In this document: piece after piece, positions 9,454-17,329 of the stretch
Position numbering within the stretch: the first letter of the stretch is position 1
Layout of the letters: the number at the start of each line of letters is the position of its first letter
DNA from: Gemmatimonadota bacterium
Lineage (GTDB): Bacteria > JAAXHH01
Assembly (NCBI GenBank): GCA_009841265.1
Contig: VXMB01000007.1
Location: 124,001-188,000, forward strand
Direction of reading: 5' to 3'
Length of the DNA: 64,000 nt
Notes under the pieces: model-generated
Database searches by the model: none
What the model was told of the DNA's origin: nothing
What the model saw: the letters and a program-made list of their open reading frames with translations, nothing else
Made by a program: the position numbers and the translations under genes

Positions 9454-10052
9454 TTACCGCTCAAGAGGCTGTTGACGATCTGTACCGCATCGCTGTAACG
9501 GAAGAGAGTGCAACCTCGACCGCGCGACTTGATTTGTTGGCAGATTTCTGCGTGCAGGAAGTAGATCGACGCGGACTGAAGGATGTCGAGAAAGAAGCCA
9601 CGATACCCGGTGGAGGCCGTGAGAAAAAATGGGATGTAGCATGGCAATACGAAGGTAAGTATCGATTGGGTATCTCGTTAAAGTCAATCTTGCGTAACCT
9701 CCCTGGTACAGTACCCAACCGGATCGATGATATGATAGGAGAAGTCACAAACGCGCAGCTTTATTCACCAGAGATTGTGATCGGTTATGTCATGATTTTC
9801 AACATTGCGGAAGACAACTATTCTGCAAAGCACGATTCGACATGGTGCGAGCTATTTAGAAAGCGCGCAAGTTCCCTATCCGGTCGACAACCTCCATCCT
9901 GGACTACTGGAACCGTTGAAGACTATTTGTTAATGGAAGTGGACTTCAGTGCGGGTTCAAAAATCATGAGAACATCGCAGCAATTCGATGGATTCTTCAA
10001 CACTTTAGTTGAACAAGTTTGCTTAAGGAACCCCAAAGCCATTTCCCCTTGA
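9450..10052 (+). CDS. probable type II restriction endonuclease
   Basis: A 200-residue protein translated from a TTG overlapping the methylase stop (TTGA), with an AAAGGAG ribosome site at 9436-9441 that supports this unusual start. I do not recognise its family by name. The segment KWDVAWQYEGKYRLGISLK carries a plausible PD-(D/E)XK-like arrangement, Asp62 then Ser76-x-Lys78, within alternating hydrophobic residues. Its pairing with a DNA methylase, its size and its low GC all fit a cognate restriction enzyme. The alternative is a methylase accessory protein. The assignment rests mainly on context. Confidence 0.55.
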   Translation: MITAQEAVDDLYRIAVTEESATSTARLDLLADFCVQEVDRRGLKDVEKEATIPGGGREKKWDVAWQYEGKYRLGISLKSILRNLPGTVPNRIDDMIGEVTNAQLYSPEIVIGYVMIFNIAEDNYSAKHDSTWCELFRKRASSLSGRQPPSWTTGTVEDYLLMEVDFSAGSKIMRTSQQFDGFFNTLVEQVCLRNPKAISP

Positions 10053-10213
10053 GTTTGAGCATCTAGGGTCCACAAGCTACCGCTTGGACGCTGTGGTCCG
10101 TAGTGGTCGTGTAAGTGCGGTTCACTAAAAACATACCGAGTCAACGCCACACCGTCGATTCAGCCCGATAGCGTCGGACGGCCGTGACGATGTAATGACG
10201 TATGAGATGCCTG

Positions 10214-10600
10214 TCAACAGTCGGACGCGGGACAGGTCCTGCACAGGTGCCGGTTCACGAGATGGGTCGTCGCGAGCAGGACGCCTCCGGCTACGTGTAG
10301 GACTACTTCGAAGTTCCCTTCGGCCGCCAGGAAACCCGTAACGATCACTGCCACGGCCAAAACGAGGGTGAGAAACGCCCTCCATCTCCTGTGGTGCCTC
10401 ACGCCCGAAACCACGCTCCCGGCTGCGAGCAATACCGCGCCGATTATGGCGTACTCAGCGGGTTCTCCGGCCAGGAATCCGAGACCCACGAGCGGCAGGA
10501 ACGTCACCACCAGCGGCAAGGCCAGGCAATGGATCGCACATGCAGACGAGACGAACACGCCGATGTTGTCCACGGTTACTCGATTGATCTGATGGTTCAT
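10214..10600 (-). CDS. MerC-family membrane protein
   Basis: A 128-residue protein with about four transmembrane helices. The first carries the MerC hallmark CAIHC (Cys21, Cys25) followed by LALPLVVTFLP. In MerC a comparable Cys pair binds Hg(II) during uptake, but many MerC-like proteins occur outside mercury operons, so the substrate here is unknown. The C-terminus has more cysteines (HLCRTCPASDC). An AGGAGA ribosome site lies about 12 bp before the ATG at 10600. It is downstream of an ABC-2 exporter trio on the same strand, after a gap of about 100 bp filled with direct repeats. Confidence 0.8.
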   Translation of the reverse strand: MNHQINRVTVDNIGVFVSSACAIHCLALPLVVTFLPLVGLGFLAGEPAEYAIIGAVLLAAGSVVSGVRHHRRWRAFLTLVLAVAVIVTGFLAAEGNFEVVLHVAGGVLLATTHLVNRHLCRTCPASDC

Positions 10601-10635
10601 TTCTTATCTGATTCTCCTGTGGGATAAACCCGGGG

Positions 10636-10718
10636 CGGCTCAACCGGCGCCACGGAAACCCGAAGGCCGGCTCAACCGGCGCCACGGAAATCCTGGGGCG
10701 GCTCAACCAGTGCCCCGG
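10636..10718. repeat. three imperfect 31-32 bp direct repeats
   Basis: Copies of a unit starting CGGCTCAACCGGCGCCACGG begin at 10636, 10668 and 10699. The first two are nearly identical over their first 23 bases; the third is degenerate and runs into the last codons of the upstream ABC permease. They fill the gap between the permease stop and the merC-like gene. Confidence 0.8.
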
Positions 10719-12151
10719 ACCTTGCCGAGTCCGGCCCAGGCGCCCGCACCTACCAGCCCGACCAGTATGATCAGTGCCGATAGCGGTACCGTCGCGCGCT
10801 GACCCACGTCGCCTAATGACTCGTCTACGAAATTGAAAGCCGGTAACGTGGGAAGCACATCCGCCGACATCTGCTCCCCGGCCAGGATTGCCGGTACGAA
10901 GAACGACTGCCACTGACCGGCGTACGCTCTCACCTGAGCCTGAAACCGTGCAAACCGCGAATCACCCGTTCCCGCCGCGTCGATCAGCATCTCCTGGACC
11001 AGGAGCGCGGGGGAGAGAAACCGGTAGCGGCGGATCAGGTCATTCTGCTCGTCACGTCCCAACCTGTGTCGCTCAGACACCTCTTCCAGGCGCTGGTTCA
11101 CTGCGTCTGTCGCGGCCCAGGCGAGCGCGGCCCGGTTGGGTTCATCGGTCGCGTCTCCACCGGTCAGTTCGGGATGGTCCTCGAGGTAACGGGCAAGCAG
11201 TTCGCTGCGGCGGTTCACCGCGTCGTTTGAGGCTTCGCGCTGGGCAGTAATCATCTCCACCCGCGACGGGAGCGGATGGAGCAGGCCCGCGGCGATGTTG
11301 ATGGCGGCTGGCAGCACCACCACCAGGACAAGCCAGGCCCCCACCAGCACCGTGGCGTTCCAGGAGGATGACCGGCCGAGGCTGTTTACCCAGGCGGTGA
11401 GTGCGAACCAGAACAGCGCGTACACCGTCAGCGCCGCACACCACAGAAGTATCCTGCCGAGCGGCCCCGTAGATCCGAAACCTCCCGAGATCAGTATTCC
11501 GATCAAAGACACCCCGATGGCCGCGGCCAGGACCAGCATGGCGCGGAAGGCGAGCTTCGCGGTCACGAACCGGCGCGCCGATACGGGCTGGGAAAGCGTA
11601 AGGGCAAGGGTGCCCTGTTCGCGTTCCCCTGATAGCACGTTGAAACCCATGGCCAGCACAAGCAAGGGCAACAGGTAGATCGCGACGAAGGCCAGGTCGA
11701 ATCGTCCAACCATGAGGTTGAGCGGGTTCTCCACCTCGCCGTTCTGCAGGAACGTGGTTTCGTTGGTATAGATGCTGACATCGTAGTAGTACGGCAGCAG
11801 GTCGCTTTGCCCCACCGCCAGGGCGGTCAGGGGACCGGGATCCAGTGCGACGGACCGGGCGCCCCGGCGGCCACCCATCACGTTGGCGTTGCGGGGGTCG
11901 CGGAAGGGGGAGGACGGCTCGGCTCCGTTTTTGATGGCGGCCAATTCGCGTTCCAACCCCTCAGTCCGTTGGACATTCCCCTCCCGTACGACCTGGACCG
12001 TGTGTTCCTGGAATCGGACCCAGGCCATGCCGTTGGCCAGCGCGTAGGTAAAGAGAACGATGAAAAGGGGCAGGACGATCCGCAGGGTGCGGTCGGCGGC
12101 GAGAAGCCGCCACTCGTTGAGCAGGATGGTCTTTGTGGTCTTGGTCTGCAT
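10703..12151 (-). CDS. ABC-2 type transporter permease (second permease of trio)
   Basis: A 482-residue integral membrane subunit. It has an N-terminal transmembrane helix (IVLPLFIVLFTYALANGMA), a large extracytoplasmic loop of about 130 residues, a block of membrane helices starting around FDLAFVAIYLLPLLVLAM with the ABC-2 coupling motif SGEREQGTLALTLSQPV, a second long soluble loop rich in charged residues, and a final helix. This matches the DUF3526-like/GldG-like permeases that pair with a second permease. ATG at 12151 is preferred to an upstream in-frame start because it begins 2 bp after the stop of the partner permease. Confidence 0.85.
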   Translation of the reverse strand: MQTKTTKTILLNEWRLLAADRTLRIVLPLFIVLFTYALANGMAWVRFQEHTVQVVREGNVQRTEGLERELAAIKNGAEPSSPFRDPRNANVMGGRRGARSVALDPGPLTALAVGQSDLLPYYYDVSIYTNETTFLQNGEVENPLNLMVGRFDLAFVAIYLLPLLVLAMGFNVLSGEREQGTLALTLSQPVSARRFVTAKLAFRAMLVLAAAIGVSLIGILISGGFGSTGPLGRILLWCAALTVYALFWFALTAWVNSLGRSSSWNATVLVGAWLVLVVVLPAAINIAAGLLHPLPSRVEMITAQREASNDAVNRRSELLARYLEDHPELTGGDATDEPNRAALAWAATDAVNQRLEEVSERHRLGRDEQNDLIRRYRFLSPALLVQEMLIDAAGTGDSRFARFQAQVRAYAGQWQSFFVPAILAGEQMSADVLPTLPAFNFVDESLGDVGQRATVPLSALIILVGLVGAGAWAGLGKVRGTG

Positions 12152-12153
12152 GA

Positions 12154-13563
12154 TCAGGCCACCTCCGCGCGGCGAACGGCGTATGTGGCGACCACAAACG
12201 CACCGGCCAGCCACAGTCCGAGCATCAGGAGCGAAAGGGCCCGGTTCTTCAGGACCCACGACACTGCCGGCGCGTCGTACCGGAAGGGCGGCATCTGCGA
12301 CCAGAGATCGGCGGAGGCGAGGTAGACCTCACCGGTACGGGAGTTTTCGGTCAACTCGCCGTTCAGGCGCTCCACCAGATCCCTCCGGTATTGCTCCGCG
12401 GCGGCGGCGAAGTGGCGGTGCTGTTCGACATCGGTCCCGGCCAGGCCCATGGAAAGCGTCCGAACCGCCAGCAGCGGTGCCGTCACCGCAAGCGCTTCGT
12501 GTACGTATCCCTGGCGCTCGAAGGTTTCCCATAATGCACCGTAATTGCGGTCGAAGATCTGGTCGCCGAATACCTCGCTTTCCTGCAGGAAGACGCCTAT
12601 CGCATTGATCGGGAGGTCTTCGGTCCGCTCCACCCCGTACTGGGCTAGCAGGTTTTGCGTCACGACGGCCCGGTCTGGACGGTCAATGCCCTCCACGCCA
12701 TCGGCCATCTCCTGTTCAAGGGTGTGGGCGAACTCGATCGCCGAAGGTGTCGGGTACAGCCATTTCGAGAGATCCACCGCGACGCGGGGCGCCACGAGCC
12801 CGTTCACCACCCAGATGGCCAGCAAGACGACCAGCGCGGCTCGCGCCGAAGGGGCCCGGGCAGAGACGGCGAGGGACAACCCTATGAACGTGGCGAAATA
12901 GGCCAGGTAAATCCCGGCAAGCACAGCGCCGCGTACCAGCGGGGACGTCGCCGGTCCGGGGCTTCCTACGACAATGGCCGCCGCGCCTACGACTGCCGCG
13001 GGTACCAGGAGCACCGCCAGGGCGGCCGTCGCGCCAAGGGCCTTGCCCATGGCGAGTTCGAGGCGTCCGACGCCCGTAGCGAGGAGTTGCCGCAGCGTGC
13101 CCCGCTCCCGCTCGCTGGCGAGTGCCCCAAAGGTCAACAGGATGATAAGAAGCGGTACCAGGTGCTGAAGGACCTGCGCCGCCGTCAACGCGCCGATGCG
13201 CTGCGCGGGGGTCGCGTCCTGTGCTGGGCGCAGCAGGAAGTCGTTCTGCCTGTGGGCCTCCAAAAACACGGACGATCCCGTATAGGAATCCACCCCTTCA
13301 TCGACGAAGGACAGCGCCAGCCGTGGTTTGAACGCGTATACACCATAGTGGGCCGCGGAGTGGGGGTTCTTCTCGCCCTGCGATTCCCAGTGATCGCGGG
13401 CGGTTGCCTGTGCGGCGGCGAGTTCCTTCTGCGCATTGCGCGCCTGGACCCATCCCGTTCCCAGCGAAACCAGGAGCAGGGCGCCTACCAGGGCGGCGCA
13501 CCAGCGGAAGCGGCCGTCCCGCACTACGTCCATGAATTCCTTTCGGACGATATGCCTGATCAT
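12154..13563 (-). CDS. ABC-2 type transporter permease (DUF3526-like)
   Basis: A 469-residue permease paralogous in layout to its neighbour: an N-terminal helix (CAALVGALLLVSLGTGWV), a long external loop, then five or six helices beginning with QHLVPLLIILLTFGALASERERGTLRQLLATGV, which contains the ABC-2 ERERGTLRQLL coupling element. The start ATG at 13563 has an AGGAG 7 bp upstream. It lies between the ATPase gene and the second permease, so the three genes encode one exporter. Similar pairs occur in operons for metal or cofactor handling (compare NosY/GldF types), but no substrate is evident. Confidence 0.87.
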   Translation of the reverse strand: MIRHIVRKEFMDVVRDGRFRWCAALVGALLLVSLGTGWVQARNAQKELAAAQATARDHWESQGEKNPHSAAHYGVYAFKPRLALSFVDEGVDSYTGSSVFLEAHRQNDFLLRPAQDATPAQRIGALTAAQVLQHLVPLLIILLTFGALASERERGTLRQLLATGVGRLELAMGKALGATAALAVLLVPAAVVGAAAIVVGSPGPATSPLVRGAVLAGIYLAYFATFIGLSLAVSARAPSARAALVVLLAIWVVNGLVAPRVAVDLSKWLYPTPSAIEFAHTLEQEMADGVEGIDRPDRAVVTQNLLAQYGVERTEDLPINAIGVFLQESEVFGDQIFDRNYGALWETFERQGYVHEALAVTAPLLAVRTLSMGLAGTDVEQHRHFAAAAEQYRRDLVERLNGELTENSRTGEVYLASADLWSQMPPFRYDAPAVSWVLKNRALSLLMLGLWLAGAFVVATYAVRRAEVA

Positions 13564-13572
13564 AGTTGGCTC

Positions 13573-14400
13573 CTAATCGTGCATGTGTTCGAGGTAGATA
13601 CGTTCGAGATCCGCGTGGCCGATTTCGTCGGTGGTCATCTCCGCGACGAGGCGGCCATGCCGCATGATTCCGACCCGCGTTCCGGTTTCCTTGGCGCGAA
13701 AGAGGTCGTGGGTCGCCATGAGCACCGCTACGCCCCGGTCCTTGAGCTGCTCCAGCAGTTCGGAGAACTCGTTCGAAGCCTCGGGATCGAGGCCGGACGT
13801 CGGTTCGTCGAGGAGCAGGGCGTCGGCCTCCTTGGCGATGGCGATCGCAATGCCGACTTTCTGCCTCATACCCTTGGAATACGCGGATACGCGGGAATGG
13901 ACCACATCCGCCTGGAGTCCCGCCTCTCCGAGGATCTCGGTAAGGCGATCCGCGGACAGGGATTCCTTCCCCCCCAGCGCGGCGAAATAGGCCAGGTTTT
14001 CCAGGCCGCTCAGGTTGCGATAGAGCATGACCTGCTCGGGAACGTAGGCGAGGTGTGTTTTGGATTTAAGCGGCTCCTCGGCGACGTCCAGGCCCATCAC
14101 GTGAGCGCTTCCGGACGTCGGCTCCAGAAACCCCAGAAAAAGGTGAATCGTCGTCGTCTTGCCGGCACCGTTCGGGCCCAGGAGGCAGTAGATCTCCGAC
14201 GGGCCGACACGGAGGTCCAGGCCGACAACAGCTTCTACTTCGTCATAACGCTTGGACAACGACCGGGCTTCCAGCACGGGCGCCATCGCGGCGCCTGCCG
14301 AATCGGCCGGGGTTTCAGACTCATCGACAGTCTGTACTACGCTCGTGTTCTCTATCCGGGATTCCGGACCGGATTCCATAGGTTTGCCCTCCGGTTGCAT
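13573..14400 (-). CDS. ABC transporter ATP-binding protein
   Basis: A 275-residue nucleotide-binding subunit with Walker A LLGPNGAGKTTT, a signature motif YSKGMRQKV (the LSGGQ variant typical of ABC-2 exporters), Walker B ALLLDEPTSGLDPEAS and H-loop ATHDLFRA. It would power the two permeases immediately downstream (9-bp gap). About 45 N-terminal residues of low conservation precede the domain. ATG at 14400 is one of several in-frame choices; GTG at 14424 and ATG at 14286 are also possible and none has a clear ribosome site. Confidence 0.9.
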   Translation of the reverse strand: MQPEGKPMESGPESRIENTSVVQTVDESETPADSAGAAMAPVLEARSLSKRYDEVEAVVGLDLRVGPSEIYCLLGPNGAGKTTTIHLFLGFLEPTSGSAHVMGLDVAEEPLKSKTHLAYVPEQVMLYRNLSGLENLAYFAALGGKESLSADRLTEILGEAGLQADVVHSRVSAYSKGMRQKVGIAIAIAKEADALLLDEPTSGLDPEASNEFSELLEQLKDRGVAVLMATHDLFRAKETGTRVGIMRHGRLVAEMTTDEIGHADLERIYLEHMHD

Positions 14401-14562
14401 GGAGTATACTTGATCCCTCGCCACGCTGGCGGCGCGACTTCGAATCTCTATTTCCAGGAATACATAGCCACCGATGCTCAGGACAGATTTTGACGGCGCA
14501 AAACCTGCGAACAGGCATCAGGAACTGGACGAACTATGTGAAATACGGAAAGGATGGGGTAT

Positions 14563-14847
14563 TCAGGCAGGTGGTGCCCGGGAGTCGTGTCCGCGGGTCG
14601 CCGCATCAAGAGGAATCGTATGGGAGTACGCTGCGGAGATACGTTGTATCGGCGCATCAGGGAAGTCGTGCGCGCCGGAGCGATCGATGGAATCGAGGAT
14701 CGGCAGTCCCTGGACATGACAGGGAACACAGGTGCCGTTTACGCATTCTTCGTCGTGGTCGTGGTCATGGGGCGTCGCCGAGAGCACGAAGAGGGCGACA
14801 GCAAAAACCGCGGTCCAACACTTTAGCTTCAACCAATCCGGTCGCAT
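14563..14847 (-). CDS. small exported His/Cys-rich protein
   Basis: A predicted 94-residue protein: a basic N-terminus (MRPDWLKLK), a hydrophobic signal-like segment (WTAVFAVALFVLSA), then HDHDHDEECVNGTCVPCH, a dense cluster of His, Asp and Cys that could bind a metal ion outside the cytoplasm. The remaining 50 residues have little character. It lies upstream of an ABC exporter and a MerC-like protein on the same strand. The start is uncertain: with ATG at 14847 the putative promoter leaves almost no leader, while TTG at 14883 would overlap the -35 box. It resembles no family I can name. Confidence 0.55.
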   Translation of the reverse strand: MRPDWLKLKCWTAVFAVALFVLSATPHDHDHDEECVNGTCVPCHVQGLPILDSIDRSGAHDFPDAPIQRISAAYSHTIPLDAATRGHDSRAPPA

Positions 14848-14854
14848 GTCGGCG

Positions 14855-14883
14855 AACATAGTACGCCCTTGAAGTCGTGTCAA
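14855..14883 (-). promoter_or_regulatory. candidate sigma70-like promoter
   Basis: On the reverse strand TTGACA (14883-14878) is followed after 17 bp by TATGTT (14860-14855). The -35 element is a perfect consensus. The expected transcription start falls at or just before the ATG at 14847, which would make the transcript leaderless or nearly so. Confidence 0.4.
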
Positions 14884-14955
14884 GTGCCTTCAACATTTCA
14901 TCGGTTCTGGAGTAACCTCAACGTATTTACACGAAACAACACCGATCTCTTGAAT

Positions 14956-15978
14956 CTATTTATGTTCCGCGCCGCCGGCGGCTGTGCAGAAACCCGACAG
15001 GAATTGAAAGGGCGCCATCGCATCGATGTCGTCCAGGCTTCTCGGGCGGAACGGTGCCTTCCATTTTATACCGTCCACGTCTCCATCGAACACATCGGTC
15101 CCCCACAGTACGCGTAAGTCCTTCCCCCGGGGACCCCAGACGGCCGGGTCAGTCGGTCCGAACAGCGCGATGACCGGCGTGCCCGCAGCCGCAGCCAGGT
15201 GGGTCATGCCCGTATCGTTGCCGATCATCGCCCGACACCGGGCATACAGGGCGGCTACTTCTACGAGGGATCGGTCCTCGATGACCAGGACATCGCGGGA
15301 TTCGATCCAGGGCAGCAGGCGACGTCGGACCATGTGATCCGCCGGCCCGAAGGTGAGCATCGGCCTGAATCCCGATCCGGTCAACTGGTCGATCAGTGCC
15401 CCGTAGTTTTCCACCGGCCAGCATTTCTCCGCGCCGCCGCTGCCGGGATGGATGGCGACCAGCCTTTGTTCCGTATCAAGCTCTCGCACGTCGTCCGGGG
15501 TGGCGCTTGACGGAACGTCGACCCGGGGCAGATCGATAGAAGTGCCGATTCCCAGGGGTTTCAGTGCATCCAGCAGCACGCGGGTCATGTGGAATCTTCG
15601 TCCGTCGGGAGGCCGGGACTGTCCTGTGAACACCGGGCCGGACGCAATCCTTCGGAGGTTCTCCACGAACACACCGTCGGGATCGGGCAGATAGGAAAGC
15701 ATCGCATCGTATAGCCGAAGGTCCCGCGAAACAGAGTCCGAGGGTAGGCCGGAGACCGAGGGTGGCCCGCCCGGCGCGAACAGAGGGGTGAATTTCCGGT
15801 CGTCCACCGATAGCACATCGTCCACGAACCCGCTGTGCTTCAACAGCGACAGCCGGACCGGATCGCCCATCATGTCGATGGACAGGCCGCCATAGCGCTT
15901 CTTCAACGCGGAGAGTACGGGGAGCGTAAGGATCAGGTCACCGACCGCGCCCGATCGGATGATCAGCAGGCGCTTCAT
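14956..15978 (-). CDS. glycosyltransferase family 9 (heptosyltransferase-like)
   Basis: A 340-residue GT-B enzyme. It starts MKRLLIIRSGAVGDLILTLP, the standard N-terminus of the ADP-heptose:LPS heptosyltransferase family, and has the C-terminal donor-binding elements IHPGSGGAEKCWP, IGNDTGMTHLAAA and ALFGPTDPAVWGP. It probably adds a sugar to lipopolysaccharide core or a related glycan at the inner face of the cytoplasmic membrane; the acceptor and sugar are unknown. Its ATG overlaps the stop of the upstream ornithine cyclodeaminase-like gene by 4 bp, so the two are coexpressed although their functions are not obviously linked. Confidence 0.88.
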   Translation of the reverse strand: MKRLLIIRSGAVGDLILTLPVLSALKKRYGGLSIDMMGDPVRLSLLKHSGFVDDVLSVDDRKFTPLFAPGGPPSVSGLPSDSVSRDLRLYDAMLSYLPDPDGVFVENLRRIASGPVFTGQSRPPDGRRFHMTRVLLDALKPLGIGTSIDLPRVDVPSSATPDDVRELDTEQRLVAIHPGSGGAEKCWPVENYGALIDQLTGSGFRPMLTFGPADHMVRRRLLPWIESRDVLVIEDRSLVEVAALYARCRAMIGNDTGMTHLAAAAGTPVIALFGPTDPAVWGPRGKDLRVLWGTDVFDGDVDGIKWKAPFRPRSLDDIDAMAPFQFLSGFCTAAGGAEHK

Positions 15979-16961
15979 GCTTCCAGGTCGAAGGTGGCGC
16001 CGACCCCCGAATCCGCCGCCCGTTCATAAGCCAGCCGCGCGGTGACCGCGTCTTCCATGGCGTAACCCACGGATTTGAACACGGTAATCTCCCCGTCACT
16101 GGTTCGTCCTTCCTTCTTGCCGGTCACCAGTTCGGTCAGTTCGGCGCGGATGTGGCCCCTGGAGATGTCGCCCGCCCGCAGGGGAACGATGATGTCGCCC
16201 GCTTCCTCGAAAGCGCCTTCGTACGTATCGACGAAAACGCGGGCCCGTTGGATCAACCCGGAGTCCAGTTCCTGCGAGTCGGCGGTAAAGACGCCCACGG
16301 CGTTCACGTGGCTGCCGGGACGAATCAGGCCGCCGTCGAAGAGGGGCGACTTGCTGGACGTGCAGACCGCCAGCACGTCCGCTTCGGCCGCGCAATCGGC
16401 GGCGGTTTCCGCCAGGCGGCAGGACATCCCCCGGGATGCGAGGTCATCCGCGAGGCCGCGTCCCCGCTCGGGCGTCCGGTTGTACACGACGATCCGTTCT
16501 ATGGGGCGGACCGCCGTGATCGCGTCCACGTGGAACCGGCCCTGGACGCCCGTCCCGATGATGCCCAGTACCCTTGAATCCTTGCGCGCCAGGTACTTCG
16601 TGGCCACTGCGGACGCGGCCGCCGTACGTATTCCGGTGAGAAAAGTGGCGTCCATCAGGGCGATGAGCCGGCCGGTCTCCGCGTCGCACAGCACGTAGAA
16701 TCCCGTGATCATCGGAAGGCCCCTGGCAGGATTGTCGTGGAACGCGGAAACGACCTTGGCGCCCAGCGTGTTCGAGCCGGCGAGGTAGGCCGGCATGAAG
16801 AGCGCGACGGAGGGCCGGTCCGCTACGTGGACGGGCAGGCGGACGGGAACGTCGTCTTTCTCCCCCGCGGACCGAAACCCCTCTTCCACGGCTTCGATGA
16901 CATCCGGCATGGTGAGGACGGAAGCCATATCCGATCTCGACAGAAGACGTACCTGGCTCAC
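15975..16961 (-). CDS. ornithine cyclodeaminase / mu-crystallin family dehydrogenase
   Basis: A 328-residue NAD(P)-dependent enzyme of the ornithine cyclodeaminase/mu-crystallin/alanine dehydrogenase family. Seen are the N-terminal substrate region (LGAKVVSAFHDNPARGLPMI), the segment MDATFLTGIRTAAASAVAT and the Rossmann motif GIIGTGVQGRFH with YNRTPERG at the end of strand 2. Members include ornithine cyclodeaminases, ketimine reductases and amino-acid dehydrogenases, which sequence alone does not separate. The start is GTG at 16961 with GGAG 6 bp upstream (VSQVRLLSRSDM); a much longer open frame continues upstream but is implausible. Confidence 0.87.
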   Translation of the reverse strand: MSQVRLLSRSDMASVLTMPDVIEAVEEGFRSAGEKDDVPVRLPVHVADRPSVALFMPAYLAGSNTLGAKVVSAFHDNPARGLPMITGFYVLCDAETGRLIALMDATFLTGIRTAAASAVATKYLARKDSRVLGIIGTGVQGRFHVDAITAVRPIERIVVYNRTPERGRGLADDLASRGMSCRLAETAADCAAEADVLAVCTSSKSPLFDGGLIRPGSHVNAVGVFTADSQELDSGLIQRARVFVDTYEGAFEEAGDIIVPLRAGDISRGHIRAELTELVTGKKEGRTSDGEITVFKSVGYAMEDAVTARLAYERAADSGVGATFDLEA

Positions 16962-17190
16962 ACGAGACTCCAATCGGAAGACGGAATACCGGGGTGTTGA
17001 ACGACCGAGAAACTGATTGCCCGGACAGGCTGCCCGGATTAGATTGTATAATCGTCCTTGAAGCTGCAATCAATGACAATCTGATCGAATCTGTGCAGTC
17101 AAGGCTCGCCGCCGAACGCCTCGATCCGGGTCGCCGGGAGCCCAAAGCAACCGTCCGGGGCAAGGCGCCGGACACGCACCAGGAGCAGGT

Positions 17191-17301
17191 ATGCGCGAAC
17201 GCCAGAAAGAACTCCGGAGACAGCGGTTTCGCAAGGAACAGAGGCGCAAGGCCGCGATCCGCGACATGAAGAGAAAGCGCAAGGTTAAGCCGTCCAAGTA
17301 G
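17191..17301 (+). CDS. 36-residue highly basic protein
   Basis: A very short ORF reading MRERQKELRRQRFRKEQRR then about 17 more mostly basic residues ending KVKPSK. About half the residues are Arg or Lys. An AGGAG 5 bp before the ATG makes it a strong translation candidate. Similar tiny Arg/Lys-rich proteins are annotated in several phyla (for example as DUF6800-like) without known function; an RNA- or ribosome-associated role is a guess from charge. It lies 28 bp upstream of glnA on the same strand. Confidence 0.6.
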   Translation: MRERQKELRRQRFRKEQRRKAAIRDMKRKRKVKPSK

Positions 17302-17329
17302 CCATGGTGGAACCCCCTGCAGGTAAGGC

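Noticed and set aside
12655..14493. 612-codon plus-strand open frame
   Set aside because: It is antisense to the ABC-2 permease and ATPase genes, whose Walker and coupling motifs are intact.
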